Source: Spirosoma profusum (GTDB taxonomy: Bacteria; Bacteroidota; Bacteroidia; Cytophagales; Spirosomataceae). From it: a stretch of DNA of 64,000 nt. Below the pieces are notes generated by a model, which saw nothing but the letters and a program-made list of their open reading frames with translations, was not told where the DNA came from and made no database searches. The stretch covers positions 112,264 through 176,263 of the forward strand of contig NZ_JACWZY010000016.1 of NCBI RefSeq assembly GCF_014699005.1. The letters are read 5' to 3'. Below are positions 45,781 to 54,316 of this stretch, piece by piece (within the stretch, counting starts at the first letter, position 1; every line of letters starts with the position of its first letter). A program made the position numbers and the translations under genes.

Positions 45781-46081
45781 TGGTCTATTTTTTAAAGTAA
45801 GGTTAGATATAATGCATTTAAGGCATACTAAGATTATATACAGAGCCCGTTTAAACTTTTGATACGTAGCAATTTTTGTCATGCTGACGCAGCCGGGCGG
45901 CCGGTGCCGAAGCATCTTAACATATCCAGATTAGAGGGGAAAGATGTCTTAAGATGCTTCGGCACCGGCCGCCCGGCTGCGTCAGCATGACAAAAAAACG
46001 GAACTGTACCTGAGTTCTTATCAAAATTTATTTAACTATTCATACGTCACTTTTGCATAGATTCTGAGTCCTATTGGCCTT
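45781..46081. other. Intergenic region with class A hairpin and possible promoter
   Basis: About 300 bp holding class A copy 6 (45873-45996). Downstream, CACTTTTG near 46048 is a one-mismatch fit to the -7 consensus, 30 nt before the DUF2279 start. Nothing else was seen. Confidence 0.5.
45873..45996. repeat. Class A hairpin, copy 6 (long GC-rich mid-stem)
   Basis: Tip TTTTTGTCATGCTGA, a 22-nt mid-stem rich in GC (cgcagccgggcggccggtgc...), core CGAAGCATCTTAA. The right arm (ending 45996) is an exact complement of the whole left arm, including the variable section, so each stem is about 47 bp. Confidence 0.94.
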
Positions 46082-46984
46082 ATGGCCATCAAATTTCTAC
46101 TGCTTTGTTGTTCACTCACGCATTTCACTACTTCCTATTCATCCTCAATTTACCCTGATTCACTCCCTGAAAAATCCGTTGTACAAACGGATTCGCTACG
46201 TCGGGAACGGCTTTGGGCGGTGGGTGCTACGTCGCTGCTGACGTTGGGGTCAACGTATGTCTATCTGGAACGTACCTGGTGGAATGGTAAAGGCGTTCCG
46301 TTCCATTTTGACGAAGGACGCGATTTAACCTACGCCAGCGGCCTCGATAAAGTGGCGCATCTGGCCGGAGGGACTTTTGTGGCCGAAGCCTACTACAACG
46401 CCTTCCGCTGGGCTGGAGTTTCAACTCGAAAGGCGGAATGGTTAGCTTTTGGTTCTGCTACGTTCGTTGAATTGGGAATTGAATTAAAAGACGCTTATTC
46501 CCCAACCTATGGCTTCAGTTGGCGCGACGTAGCGTTTGGTACGTTAGGTGGTTTCTGGCCGATGGCTCAAAATCGGTCTGGTTTCGTGCGAGATGCGCAT
46601 TGGAAAGTCAGCTATTGGCAACAGACACCCAAATACTTTAAAGCGCGGGGCATCCCAATACAGCGTTTTTCCATCGACGATTACATCAACCAGACGTACT
46701 GGTTTTCCTTTTCGCCGAGACATTTAGCAGGAAAAAAGACCTTTCCTGACTGGTTCCAACTATCTGTCGGGATGGGTTTGGAAGCCGAAACCTGGAGCCT
46801 TAACAACGATGGCTTGGGCGGGCGGCATGAATGGTACGTAGCACCAGACATTAACGTAGTGAAACTCTTCAAACCACGTAGCACAACGGCAAAAATGCTT
46901 GTGGGTCTGTTGAAATACATCAAGATTCCCATGCCGACGTTGCAGGTAGCCCCAACACTACGTTGGTACTGGCTTTACTTTTGA
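46082..46984 (+). CDS. DUF2279 (YfiM-like) protein
   Basis: A 300-residue protein with a signal peptide (MAIKFLLLCCSLTHFTTSYS). The central part (GLDKVAHLAGGTFVAEAYYNAFRW ... LAFGSATFVELGIELKDAYSPTYGFSWRDVAFGTLGG) carries the DKxxH, KDxxxxxxGFSWxD pattern of the DUF2279/YfiM family, thought to be an outer-membrane-associated protein of unknown role. A C-terminal region with alternating aromatic strands could be a barrel end. It overlaps the convergent MutS-like gene by 10 bases at the 3' end. Confidence 0.8.
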   Translation: MAIKFLLLCCSLTHFTTSYSSSIYPDSLPEKSVVQTDSLRRERLWAVGATSLLTLGSTYVYLERTWWNGKGVPFHFDEGRDLTYASGLDKVAHLAGGTFVAEAYYNAFRWAGVSTRKAEWLAFGSATFVELGIELKDAYSPTYGFSWRDVAFGTLGGFWPMAQNRSGFVRDAHWKVSYWQQTPKYFKARGIPIQRFSIDDYINQTYWFSFSPRHLAGKKTFPDWFQLSVGMGLEAETWSLNNDGLGGRHEWYVAPDINVVKLFKPRSTTAKMLVGLLKYIKIPMPTLQVAPTLRWYWLYF

Positions 46985-48786
46985 GCGCCTGCCATATCGA
47001 TGCCGATTGCCTGCATCAACTGACTGGCATTGAAACTCTTACAAATTCCGTCGCGGAGTTTATAATCGAACACCAATTGTCCGTCTTCTAGATCAGACTG
47101 AAAATGGTAGTTGCGGACAAACGTATCGGCATCGGTAAGCTGGCCTAGTTCGAGGTCATGGGTAGAGACAAAACCAGATGCCGTTGTGTGGTGCAATTGA
47201 CGTATCAACGCTTCGGCTCCCCGATGCCGGTCGGCAGAATTAGTACCTTTCAGAATTTCGTCCAGAAAATACAGAACGGGTAACTGTTCGTCGGGTGATT
47301 GTTGGGTAAGTTTGATGAGCGTCTGAAGCCGTTTCAGTTCGGCGTAGAAAGACGACGTACTTTCTTCGAGCGAATCCTGCGTACGCATACTTGTAAACAC
47401 GCGCATCGGCGAACATTTGAATTTCTCCGAACTGACCACTGCGCCCGCCAGCGCCAACACTACGTTGGTTCCAACCGTCCGCAGAAACGTACTTTTTCCA
47501 GACATATTAGAACCAGTAATCAGGATAGTTTTTCCAGCGCCCTGGAGACGTAGTGAATTAGCGATGCTACGTTCGGGAGGAAGCAGCGGGTGTGCCGCCG
47601 ACGTAAAATCGAGTGTCAGAGGGACATCTACAATGTCGGGCGTTACGTAGCTGGGGTGTGCATACGCAAAACCGGCCAGACTGTTCAGAGCTTCCAGCTC
47701 ACCCAACGCGCTGAACCAGTGCGACAGAGCGGGGCCATAGGTTTTCCGCCAGCCTTCGAGCCGGAACAGATAATGAATATCCCAAAGGCTGGCAATCCCG
47801 AAAAAAAGATAGAAATATGGATTTCGCCGGAAGTTTAAGCCTTCGGTCAGATTCGCCAATTGTCGAATTGCCGCCGATGCTGGCAATTCGTTGTCCGCTA
47901 ATACGTTCCGAATGGCCGTCAATCGGAGCGCATCGCCTTTCACTAGCTCCGCCTGTTTAACCAGATTCCAGAAAGCGCCCAGCGCCGTTGCCATATCGAA
48001 CGTTTGTTCGCTCACTTCCTTTACCCGAGCCGAAACCTGACTGAGAACCAGCCCATGTATAGCCAGCGCTGCCAGGACCGCAAGCCCAGGAACAAGACCC
48101 ATCAACCATGCCGAAAACAGCCCCAGCGTAACAGCCGGAAAAACAAACCGAACGATATTCAGATAGGCGGATAGTGGAGCTACGTCGGCTGTAGCCCACT
48201 GCACCAACTTCTCCGGCGATTGACCAACGGTCGGTTCAAGATTGGCCAGTGCTTCGAACTGCTGTCGCCAGTCAAGTTGGGGTTTTAAATCAGTTACCGC
48301 TAGTTGACGCAAGTGAATGGCATCGGGCGATGCGGTAGCTTTCAGCCATTTTGCCAGACGGTTCTGACCTTCGTGCGTGTGAGTTCGGTTAAGCAGTCGG
48401 AACAGCGAATGTTTTCCGAATACGTCCAAATCGCCTGTGTAATAATGCGTTGGACTGGCAAACTGCTCACCTGTTTCAGAACGTAGATACTGGCGTTTCA
48501 ACCGAGAGGCTTCATCCTGATTAATAAAAACCAGTTGGTGGTTTAAATCACGTTCCCGACGAACGGCCTGGTGTTTTTTGAGCAAAACCAGAAAACCTAT
48601 GATCCCCACCAGTGCAGCTCCCAACCCCAAAGCGTCTTTATCCGCTCGGAAGAGCAGCCAGACAGCGAGGGCGCTGACGGCAAACAAAATCAATCGCCAG
48701 AAGGCTAATTGATTGTAACGGCGTTGAGCGTCCTGTTCGGCACGAGTAAATTCTTGTTGGCGCTGATGGAAGGTTTCGGAAGGCAT
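46975..48786 (-). CDS. Membrane-anchored MutS-family ATPase
   Basis: A 603-residue MutS homologue lacking mismatch-recognition domains I and II. Instead residues about 28-68 hold two hydrophobic helices (LILFAVSALAVWLLF, LGLGAALVGIIGFLVLL), and residues about 205-245 hold two more. The clamp/lever part includes HSLFRLLNRTHTHEGQNRLAKWL. The ATPase domain has Walker A ILITGSNMSGKSTFLRTVG (about 425), SSFYAELKRLQTLI, Walker B PVLYFLDEILKGTNSADRHRG and STHDLELG. The fold is certain; the role is not, since membrane MutS proteins common in Bacteroidota have no established function. Canonical mismatch repair is unlikely. Confidence 0.88.
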   Translation of the reverse strand: MPSETFHQRQQEFTRAEQDAQRRYNQLAFWRLILFAVSALAVWLLFRADKDALGLGAALVGIIGFLVLLKKHQAVRRERDLNHQLVFINQDEASRLKRQYLRSETGEQFASPTHYYTGDLDVFGKHSLFRLLNRTHTHEGQNRLAKWLKATASPDAIHLRQLAVTDLKPQLDWRQQFEALANLEPTVGQSPEKLVQWATADVAPLSAYLNIVRFVFPAVTLGLFSAWLMGLVPGLAVLAALAIHGLVLSQVSARVKEVSEQTFDMATALGAFWNLVKQAELVKGDALRLTAIRNVLADNELPASAAIRQLANLTEGLNFRRNPYFYLFFGIASLWDIHYLFRLEGWRKTYGPALSHWFSALGELEALNSLAGFAYAHPSYVTPDIVDVPLTLDFTSAAHPLLPPERSIANSLRLQGAGKTILITGSNMSGKSTFLRTVGTNVVLALAGAVVSSEKFKCSPMRVFTSMRTQDSLEESTSSFYAELKRLQTLIKLTQQSPDEQLPVLYFLDEILKGTNSADRHRGAEALIRQLHHTTASGFVSTHDLELGQLTDADTFVRNYHFQSDLEDGQLVFDYKLRDGICKSFNASQLMQAIGIDMAGAQK

Positions 48787-48864
48787 AGGAAAGCAGAAAA
48801 TCTGCCGTTGCGGTAAAAGTTGGTTTAGTTAACCAACATTGAGCTGTCTCAACCATTTAGTGGC

Positions 48865-48958
48865 TTTTTTGTCATGCTGAGGCACGAAGCATCTTAAAGT
48901 CTCCTGACTAGAAAATTTGGATGCATTAAGATGCTTCGTGCCTCAGCATGACAAAAAA
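48865..48958. repeat. Class A hairpin, copy 7
   Basis: Tip TTTTTTGTCATGCTGA, mid-stem ggca, core CGAAGCATCTTAA; the right arm mirrors the left exactly. Located between the MutS-like start and the Fur-family stop codon. Confidence 0.93.
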
Positions 48959-48996
48959 GCCACTGATGAAATGTATATAATCACGAACCAATAACA

Positions 48997-49416
48997 CTAT
49001 TTATTGCAATCCTGACAAACGCCCTGGATGAGCAGGTTCATTTCCTTGCGGTTATAGCCATTGGGCAACGTAACAGTAGGGATACTCACCTCGTCCAAAC
49101 ACGTTGTCTGGCCGCAGGATTCGCACTTGAAATGCACGTGATCGTGGTGATGGTGCCCATCGGAGCAGGTTTCTCGGCATAAGGCGTATTTTGTACCACC
49201 CTCATCGTCAAGTACTTTGTGAAGTAAACCTTTATCCAGAAATGTACGTAGCGTTCGGTATATCGTTACACGGTCGTGATCAGGGCCGAGGCCATTCTCT
49301 ACGTCGTGGTGAGCCAGCGCATGACCCGCGTTCAGAAACAAATCAAGCACTTCCTCCCGGCCAGCGGTGTGCCGTAGGTTAAAGTCTTTCAGGGTTTTAG
49401 CAGACAAGGTCATCAT
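48997..49416 (-). CDS. Fur-family transcriptional regulator
   Basis: A 139-residue Fur-superfamily regulator. The N-terminal winged helix spans residues 8-80 (FNLRHTAGREEVLDLFLNAGHALAHHDVENGL, RVTIYRTLRTFLDKGLLHKV). The C-terminal metal-binding domain has a His-rich stretch (SDGHHHHDHVHFKCESCGQTTCLDE) and two CxxC pairs (CESC, CQDC) for structural zinc. The pattern fits zinc (Zur) or peroxide sensing better than iron, but this is not settled. I start at the double ATG (49416); the frame upstream runs through the inverted repeat. The ABC exporter gene precedes it on the same strand. Confidence 0.9.
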   Translation of the reverse strand: MMTLSAKTLKDFNLRHTAGREEVLDLFLNAGHALAHHDVENGLGPDHDRVTIYRTLRTFLDKGLLHKVLDDEGGTKYALCRETCSDGHHHHDHVHFKCESCGQTTCLDEVSIPTVTLPNGYNRKEMNLLIQGVCQDCNK

Positions 49417-49434
49417 CTTTAAGTCATTAGTCGA

Positions 49435-49507
49435 GTTGTATCCTGGACGTCCACGTCCGGGTGAGATGAAGCTACTTTCACCCGGACGTGGACGTTCAGG
49501 ATACAAC
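49435..49507. repeat. 30-bp inverted repeat (CCACGTCCGGGTGA family)
   Basis: Arms 49435-49464 and 49478-49507 differ at one position; loop 13 nt. It begins 2 nt after the ABC transporter stop on the minus strand and lies before the Fur gene, so it would form a very stable hairpin in any read-through transcript. Confidence 0.9.
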
Positions 49508-49509
49508 TT

Positions 49510-51315
49510 TTATTCGATCGGTTCAAATTGCAATTTAACCAGATTTGCGTAGATGCCGTCTTCCTGTAGGGCCAGTTCGTCATGCGTACCGGTTTCGACA
49601 ATCTGGCCTTCGCGCAGTACGTAAATCGTGTCCACCTTCCGAATCGTTGCCAGTCGATGGGCAATGATAATCGTAGTGCGGTTCTGCATCAACTCATCCA
49701 AAGCGTCCTGAACCAGCTTTTCGGATTCGGCGTCGAGCGAACTGGTCGCTTCATCCAGAATCAGGATAGCCGGGTCTTTCAGGATAGCCCGCGCAATGGC
49801 GATACGTTGCCGTTGACCACCTGATAGCTTGATACCTCGCTCACCCACAATCGTTTGCAGCCCTTCCGGGAACGAGTCGATGAATTGTAAGGCATTGGCC
49901 TTACGAGCGGCTTCACGTACTTCGGCTTCGGTCGCGCCGGGCTTGCCATACTGGATATTCTCGAAAATTGTGCCTCCGAAAAGGATAACTTCCTGCGGCA
50001 CCACCGCTACGTTTCTGCGTAGTTCCGTTACGTTAAAATTGGTCAAATCGCGTCCATCAACCGTAATCTGACCGCCCGTAATGGGATAATATTTCATCAA
50101 CAATTGCACAATAGTCGATTTACCAGCCCCACTCTGACCAACCAACGCAATCTTACGTCCGGCTGCTACATTAATCGAAACCCCTTTCAGCACTTCCATT
50201 TCTGGACGCGACGGATACGTAAATCGAACGTTGTTGAATGCTACGTCGCCATGCACCGGAACAAACAACGGAAGTTCGTTATCCGCATCTACTTCGGAAG
50301 GCTCTTCCAGAATTTCCAGAATCCGCTCCGAAGCACCGACGGTTTTTTGCACCTGCGCGTACATATCGCCAATACCCGCCACCGAACCACCGATGAAAGC
50401 CGTGTAGAAAATAAACGTCAGCAGGTCAGCAAATGGAATTTCGCCCGATTGAACCAGACTGCCGCCGTACCACACAATGCCCATGATGCCGCCAAACATC
50501 GCAAAAATGATGAACGACACAAACACACCCCGAAACCGCGCAGTACGTAGCGCGATGTTCACCATTCGATTCAGCGAATTACCGTAGCGACCAATTTCGA
50601 GTCGTTCGTTGGTGAACGCTTTCACTACGTTGATGGATTGCAACGTTTCTTCCACAATCACACTGGCGGCAGCTAGTTGGTCCTGCGCCTGCTTCGACAG
50701 TCGGCGGATGTAACGCCCAAAAATGATGGCCGCCACGATAATCACCGGGAATGTAGCGAGCATGAACAGCGTCAGTTTCCAGGAAACGTAGAGGATGAAC
50801 AACGTACCGCCCAGCAACGTAGCAACTTGCCGAAACAGCTCCGCCAACGTAATGGACAGTACGTCCTGCAACTGCGATACGTCGGCAGAAAGGCGGCTGG
50901 TGAGTTCGCCAACACGCCGTTTCTCGAAAAATGGAATCGGCAACGTAATGATTTTGCCGTACACTTCCCGCCTGACATCGGCCATCGAGCGCTCGCTTAC
51001 CTGTGCGAAAAAGTAGATTCGGAAGAACGAAAAAACGGCCTGTAAGACCAGAATTCCGCCAAAAATCAAAATTACCTGATTCAGCGTAAACGGCGATTTC
51101 CCCTGAATAACGCTCGTTACCTGCCCGATCAGCGCCGGGAAACTAAGCGTGGTTGCCGTCGACAGAATCAAAAAAATAAAGCCAGCTATAAAGTGCATCC
51201 GATACGGTCGAACGTAGCGAAATACACGTAGCGCTTTCTTAAAATCCTCGCGACTAATTTTCTTTTTATCGGCTTCGCTCGCTTCCTCGCCAAACCCTCG
51301 TCTTCCTTTTGCCAT
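49510..51315 (-). CDS. ABC transporter, MsbA/multidrug-exporter type half transporter
   Basis: A 601-residue half transporter with fused membrane and ATPase parts. Six transmembrane helices lie within residues about 35-320 (FIAGFIFLILSTATTLSFPALIG and later helices). The nucleotide-binding domain has Walker A ALVGQSGAGKSTIVQLL (about 395), the Q-loop VPQEVILFGGT, the signature KLSGGQRQRIAIARAIL, Walker B ILILDEATSSLDAES and the H-loop IIAHRLATI. It functions as a homodimer; lipid, lipid A precursor or drug export is possible. The nearest genes (fur, gldB) do not indicate a substrate. Confidence 0.93.
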   Translation of the reverse strand: MAKGRRGFGEEASEADKKKISREDFKKALRVFRYVRPYRMHFIAGFIFLILSTATTLSFPALIGQVTSVIQGKSPFTLNQVILIFGGILVLQAVFSFFRIYFFAQVSERSMADVRREVYGKIITLPIPFFEKRRVGELTSRLSADVSQLQDVLSITLAELFRQVATLLGGTLFILYVSWKLTLFMLATFPVIIVAAIIFGRYIRRLSKQAQDQLAAASVIVEETLQSINVVKAFTNERLEIGRYGNSLNRMVNIALRTARFRGVFVSFIIFAMFGGIMGIVWYGGSLVQSGEIPFADLLTFIFYTAFIGGSVAGIGDMYAQVQKTVGASERILEILEEPSEVDADNELPLFVPVHGDVAFNNVRFTYPSRPEMEVLKGVSINVAAGRKIALVGQSGAGKSTIVQLLMKYYPITGGQITVDGRDLTNFNVTELRRNVAVVPQEVILFGGTIFENIQYGKPGATEAEVREAARKANALQFIDSFPEGLQTIVGERGIKLSGGQRQRIAIARAILKDPAILILDEATSSLDAESEKLVQDALDELMQNRTTIIIAHRLATIRKVDTIYVLREGQIVETGTHDELALQEDGIYANLVKLQFEPIE

Positions 51316-51331
51316 TGGTTAGTAGTCCATG

Positions 51332-51422
51332 TAGGCCCCGACAGGCTCTGGCTGTCGGCGTCGCGCCAGCGACTAACAAAGTATCTATAACTACTCCGAC
51401 AGCCAGGGCCTGTCAGGGTCTA
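51332..51422. repeat. GGCCCCGACAGGCTCTGGC inverted repeat, copy 1
   Basis: Arms 51332-51358 and 51396-51422 (27 nt, three transitions). Lies between gldB and the ABC transporter. A second copy is at 56815-56920. Confidence 0.88.
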
Positions 51423-51427
51423 TCATC

Positions 51428-52402
51428 TCACTCCTTCTGTCCTTTATAACCCGACTGGTCAAAAAGCTGTCGGGCATTGGCGTTTCGCATCAGATCGGCA
51501 ATGTTCACGCTCTTGTGTTCGTCGTGGTACAAACCCACAATTCGCCAGCCAACCCAACGCCCAATAGCTCCGGGACAGTCTCTCCCGATTTCGGCGGTGA
51601 AGGGCCGTTCATTCAAATATCGCTGTTTTATGGCTGGACTCGTTTGAAACAACAGTTGGTTATCAATAAAATGTCCCCAAATCAAGTCCTGGGCATTAAA
51701 CGTTTCGGTCAACTGTTTGTCTGAATAACCGATGATCAGGCTGTCGGCCAGTTCGGGAAGCACGGATTTGGTAAATACATATCCCTTGCCATAATACACC
51801 ATATCAGCCAGCATGGTCTGGTCCTGGCGGTTTGTGGCATTGTATTTGTCAGACAATGCAAAGACAATGGCCGGAACAATGTGGTCTTTGTCGTAACGAC
51901 GCAGGATGTATTCTGGAAATTCGTTGGCTGGTGGACGATATTTCGCTTTAGGACCGCCAAAGTAGTCGAGTCCGATTACAATCAGACTATCGGACACGGC
52001 TATATCAGGGCCAATAAAACCCGTCGTGACAGTTGCAATTTTGGGAGATTTGAAGTCCGGGAAGTCTTTTTTGATGTTCGTAAAGGCTTCGGACAACTGG
52101 TTTCGGAGGTCGGCAAGATCGCCAAATTGGGTCTGAAGCTGAGTCTGAAAGTCGTTCAGCGCTGGATTATTGACCCGATTACTCAATTCACGAACGAGGG
52201 CTGTATCATTTCCGGCTCCGTTCGCGTTAAAGTACAATTGAGCGACAGCCGAATTTCGATTCAGAAAAGCCTGGATGCTGTCGGGCGATTTACCGGAGAA
52301 GAGTTGCTGGTCGAGCCGAATAACCGTAACGTCTTCTTTTTTTTGACACGACGCCAGCAGAAATAAACAAAAAAGGCCCGCAATGGCCGCTTGTATTCGC
52401 AT
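51428..52402 (-). CDS. gldB: Gliding motility lipoprotein GldB
   Basis: A 324-residue lipoprotein: the signal ends with the lipobox LLASC (Cys about residue 19). The mature part has IRLDQQLFSGKSPDSIQAFLNRN, KIATVTTGFIGPDIAVSDSLIVIGLDYFGGPKAKYRPPANEFPEYILRRYDKDHIVP and GRWVGWRIVGLYHDEH, all of which I associate with GldB, needed for gliding and the type IX machinery in Flavobacterium. The fold resembles a metallopeptidase relative without clear catalysis. It is divergent from the barrel protein, and the ABC exporter follows on the same strand after the GGCCCCGACAGG repeat. Confidence 0.82.
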   Translation of the reverse strand: MRIQAAIAGLFCLFLLASCQKKEDVTVIRLDQQLFSGKSPDSIQAFLNRNSAVAQLYFNANGAGNDTALVRELSNRVNNPALNDFQTQLQTQFGDLADLRNQLSEAFTNIKKDFPDFKSPKIATVTTGFIGPDIAVSDSLIVIGLDYFGGPKAKYRPPANEFPEYILRRYDKDHIVPAIVFALSDKYNATNRQDQTMLADMVYYGKGYVFTKSVLPELADSLIIGYSDKQLTETFNAQDLIWGHFIDNQLLFQTSPAIKQRYLNERPFTAEIGRDCPGAIGRWVGWRIVGLYHDEHKSVNIADLMRNANARQLFDQSGYKGQKE

Positions 52403-52441
52403 GAAACTCGGGAGTTTTCAATATAGAAAACGTACAAAATT

Positions 52442-53344
52442 ATGAAAAAAGTTGCAGGGTTCGGATTGATTTTGGTCTTGCTGACGGTTGGCTGCGTTTG
52501 GGCGCAATCGACCTCGCCTGCACTTTATCGACTACGTACTAAAGAATCGAACGTAACGGAAAGACGATTTCGTAAAATTCTGGGCGACAATTACGACGGT
52601 CAGGATCAAAATCGTCGCACTTATGACGACGACCGCAAAAAGCGTAAAAGAAAGCAGAAGCAAGCCGAAACAGAATCAACCGAAAATAACGGCTACGGTT
52701 CCGGTCCGGATTACGCCTGGCCTACCCGCCTGATCGAGATGAGCATCCGGTTTGCGCCGTCGCTCAACATCAATGCCGTTGAAGGAACTGGTACGTATGC
52801 CGGTTTCCGCGATAATGGTGTTGGCGTTCGGATGAGCCTCGGCCCATCGCTCGATTATTTCTTTTTCAAAGACCGCTACGCTTTCGGAACCGGGCTTTGG
52901 TATACGGTGAAACGGTCTGGTTTTCAGATGCCGGGTTCATTCGGGGGCGGGCGCTGGAATCCGAGTTTGCCCCAAAAAGAGTCGGTTTATAATTTACAGT
53001 ATATACAAATACCGACAACAGTGAAGTTGTTTGCCAACAACATTGGTCCCAACCTGCGGCTGTACATTCAAACGGGTGGTATCTTCAGTATAAAACTGGC
53101 CGAAAAACCACTTGATCAATCGACAAACGGTTTATACAACGCCGAAAACGGCGGCAATGAGCGCCATTATGGTTTCGGGGACGTAGAGCTGATGTTGGGA
53201 ACAGGCGTTCAGTATAAAATCAACCAGCACAACGCGTTTAACCTGGGCATGAGCTACCAACGTGGCCTGATTAACGTAGCACGCGGCAGTGAATTAATCT
53301 CAAAAAGCCGGATTGTTGCGCTAGAGTTAGGATTTAAGTTTTAG
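52442..53344 (+). CDS. Outer-membrane beta-barrel protein (PorT-like)
   Basis: A 300-residue protein with a signal peptide (MKKVAGFGLILVLLTVGCVWAQ). A highly basic linker (DDDRKKRKRKQKQAETES, about 62-79) precedes the barrel. From residue 95 alternating amphipathic strands (IEMSIRFAPSLNINAV, GVGVRMSLGPSLDYFFFKDRYAFGTGLWY, YIQIPTTVKLFANN, GVQYKINQHNAFNLGMSYQRGL) end in a terminal Phe (ALELGFKF). This is the PorT/outer-membrane barrel form. A role with the divergent gldB in gliding or secretion is an inference from adjacency. Confidence 0.82.
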   Translation: MKKVAGFGLILVLLTVGCVWAQSTSPALYRLRTKESNVTERRFRKILGDNYDGQDQNRRTYDDDRKKRKRKQKQAETESTENNGYGSGPDYAWPTRLIEMSIRFAPSLNINAVEGTGTYAGFRDNGVGVRMSLGPSLDYFFFKDRYAFGTGLWYTVKRSGFQMPGSFGGGRWNPSLPQKESVYNLQYIQIPTTVKLFANNIGPNLRLYIQTGGIFSIKLAEKPLDQSTNGLYNAENGGNERHYGFGDVELMLGTGVQYKINQHNAFNLGMSYQRGLINVARGSELISKSRIVALELGFKF

Positions 53345-53371
53345 TAATTCTGTTGGACTGGTATACTTGTA

Positions 53372-53494
53372 TTTTGTCATGCTGACCGGGCCGCCGGAGC
53401 GGGCACGAAGCATCTTAAAGCATCCTGACGTGAGAGTAATGATACGTTAAGATGCTTCGTGCCCGCTCCGGCGGCCCGATCAGCATGACGAAAA
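53372..53494. repeat. Class A hairpin, copy 8 (long GC-rich mid-stem)
   Basis: Tip TTTTGTCATGCTGA, GC-rich mid-stem (ccgggccgccggagcgggcac), core CGAAGCATCTTAA; arms match except at two or three positions near the tip. Lies between the barrel gene and the hisF stop. Confidence 0.92.
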
Positions 53495-53560
53495 CACTCG
53501 ATTTAACTTACATAAGTAAACTTCAGCGATCTCAGTGGCTTAAAATTTTGATCTGCTACG

Positions 53561-54316
53561 TTACAGTCGCATCTCTATCCCCTTCTCTCGCAAATACCCT
53601 TTCAGCGCCGGTATTTCAATTTCTTTGAAGTGGAAAATACTGGCGGCCAGCCCGGCGTCGGCTTTCCCCGTCGTGAATACGTCCACGAAATGATCCATCG
53701 TACCGGCACCGCCCGATGCGATAACCGGAATGTTGGCATCTCCTGAGATTTTAGCCGTCAGTTCAAGCGCAAAACCAGCTTTCGTGCCATCGGTATCCAT
53801 CGACGTCAGCAGAATTTCGCCCGCCCCCCGTTCTTCAACTTCCTTTGCCCAGGCGATGGTACGTAGTGGCGTTGGTTTTCGCCCGCCATGCGTATGCACG
53901 ATGTGCTCGCCGTCAACGTAGCGCGTATCGATGGCAACCACAATGCACTGACTTCCGAATTCAAGTGCTAACTCATTTACCAAATCGGGATTTCGAACGG
54001 CTGACGAATTTATCGAAATCTTATCAGCACCCGCGTTTAAGAGCGCTGATACGTCTGCTATGGACGAAATTCCGCCACCAACCGTAAAAGGAATATTGAT
54101 GGTATGCGCTACGTTCCGAACCAGTTCAATCAGAGTTTTACGTTCATCGACAGTGGCGGTGATATCCAGGAAAACCAGTTCATCGGCACCTTGTTCAGCG
54201 TAGATGGCAGCTAAAGCAACCGGATCGCCAGCGTCGCGCAGGTTCACGAAATTAGTGCCTTTTACGGTACGTCCATCTTTGATATCGAGGCAGGGAATGA
54301 TACGTTTGGTCAGCAT
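53561..54316 (-). CDS. hisF: Imidazole glycerol phosphate synthase, cyclase subunit HisF
   Basis: A 251-residue TIM barrel that, with HisH-derived ammonia, converts PRFAR to imidazole glycerol phosphate and AICAR. The two catalytic Asp residues are in [12 protein letters not shown] (Asp11) and [12 protein letters not shown] (about Asp130). Phosphate-binding stretches are FTVGGGISS and [13 protein letters not shown]. Length is normal. It follows the GNAT gene without any spacer (stop and start adjacent), so it is translationally coupled and is the last his gene here; hisI/E is not seen. Expression should be controlled by the leader at 57023-57070. Confidence 0.97.
   Translation of the reverse strand: MLTKRIIPCLDIKDGRTVKGTNFVNLRDAGDPVALAAIYAEQGADELVFLDITATVDERKTLIELVRNVAHTINIPFTVGGGISSIADVSALLNAGADKISINSSAVRNPDLVNELALEFGSQCIVVAIDTRYVDGEHIVHTHGGRKPTPLRTIAWAKEVEERGAGEILLTSMDTDGTKAGFALELTAKISGDANIPVIASGGAGTMDHFVDVFTTGKADAGLAASIFHFKEIEIPALKGYLREKGIEMRL

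Noticed and set aside
8422..53494. Class A hairpins as ordinary intrinsic terminators
   Set aside because: On either strand the stem is preceded by U and followed by A, so no U-run follows the hairpin. They are also present within a probable operon.
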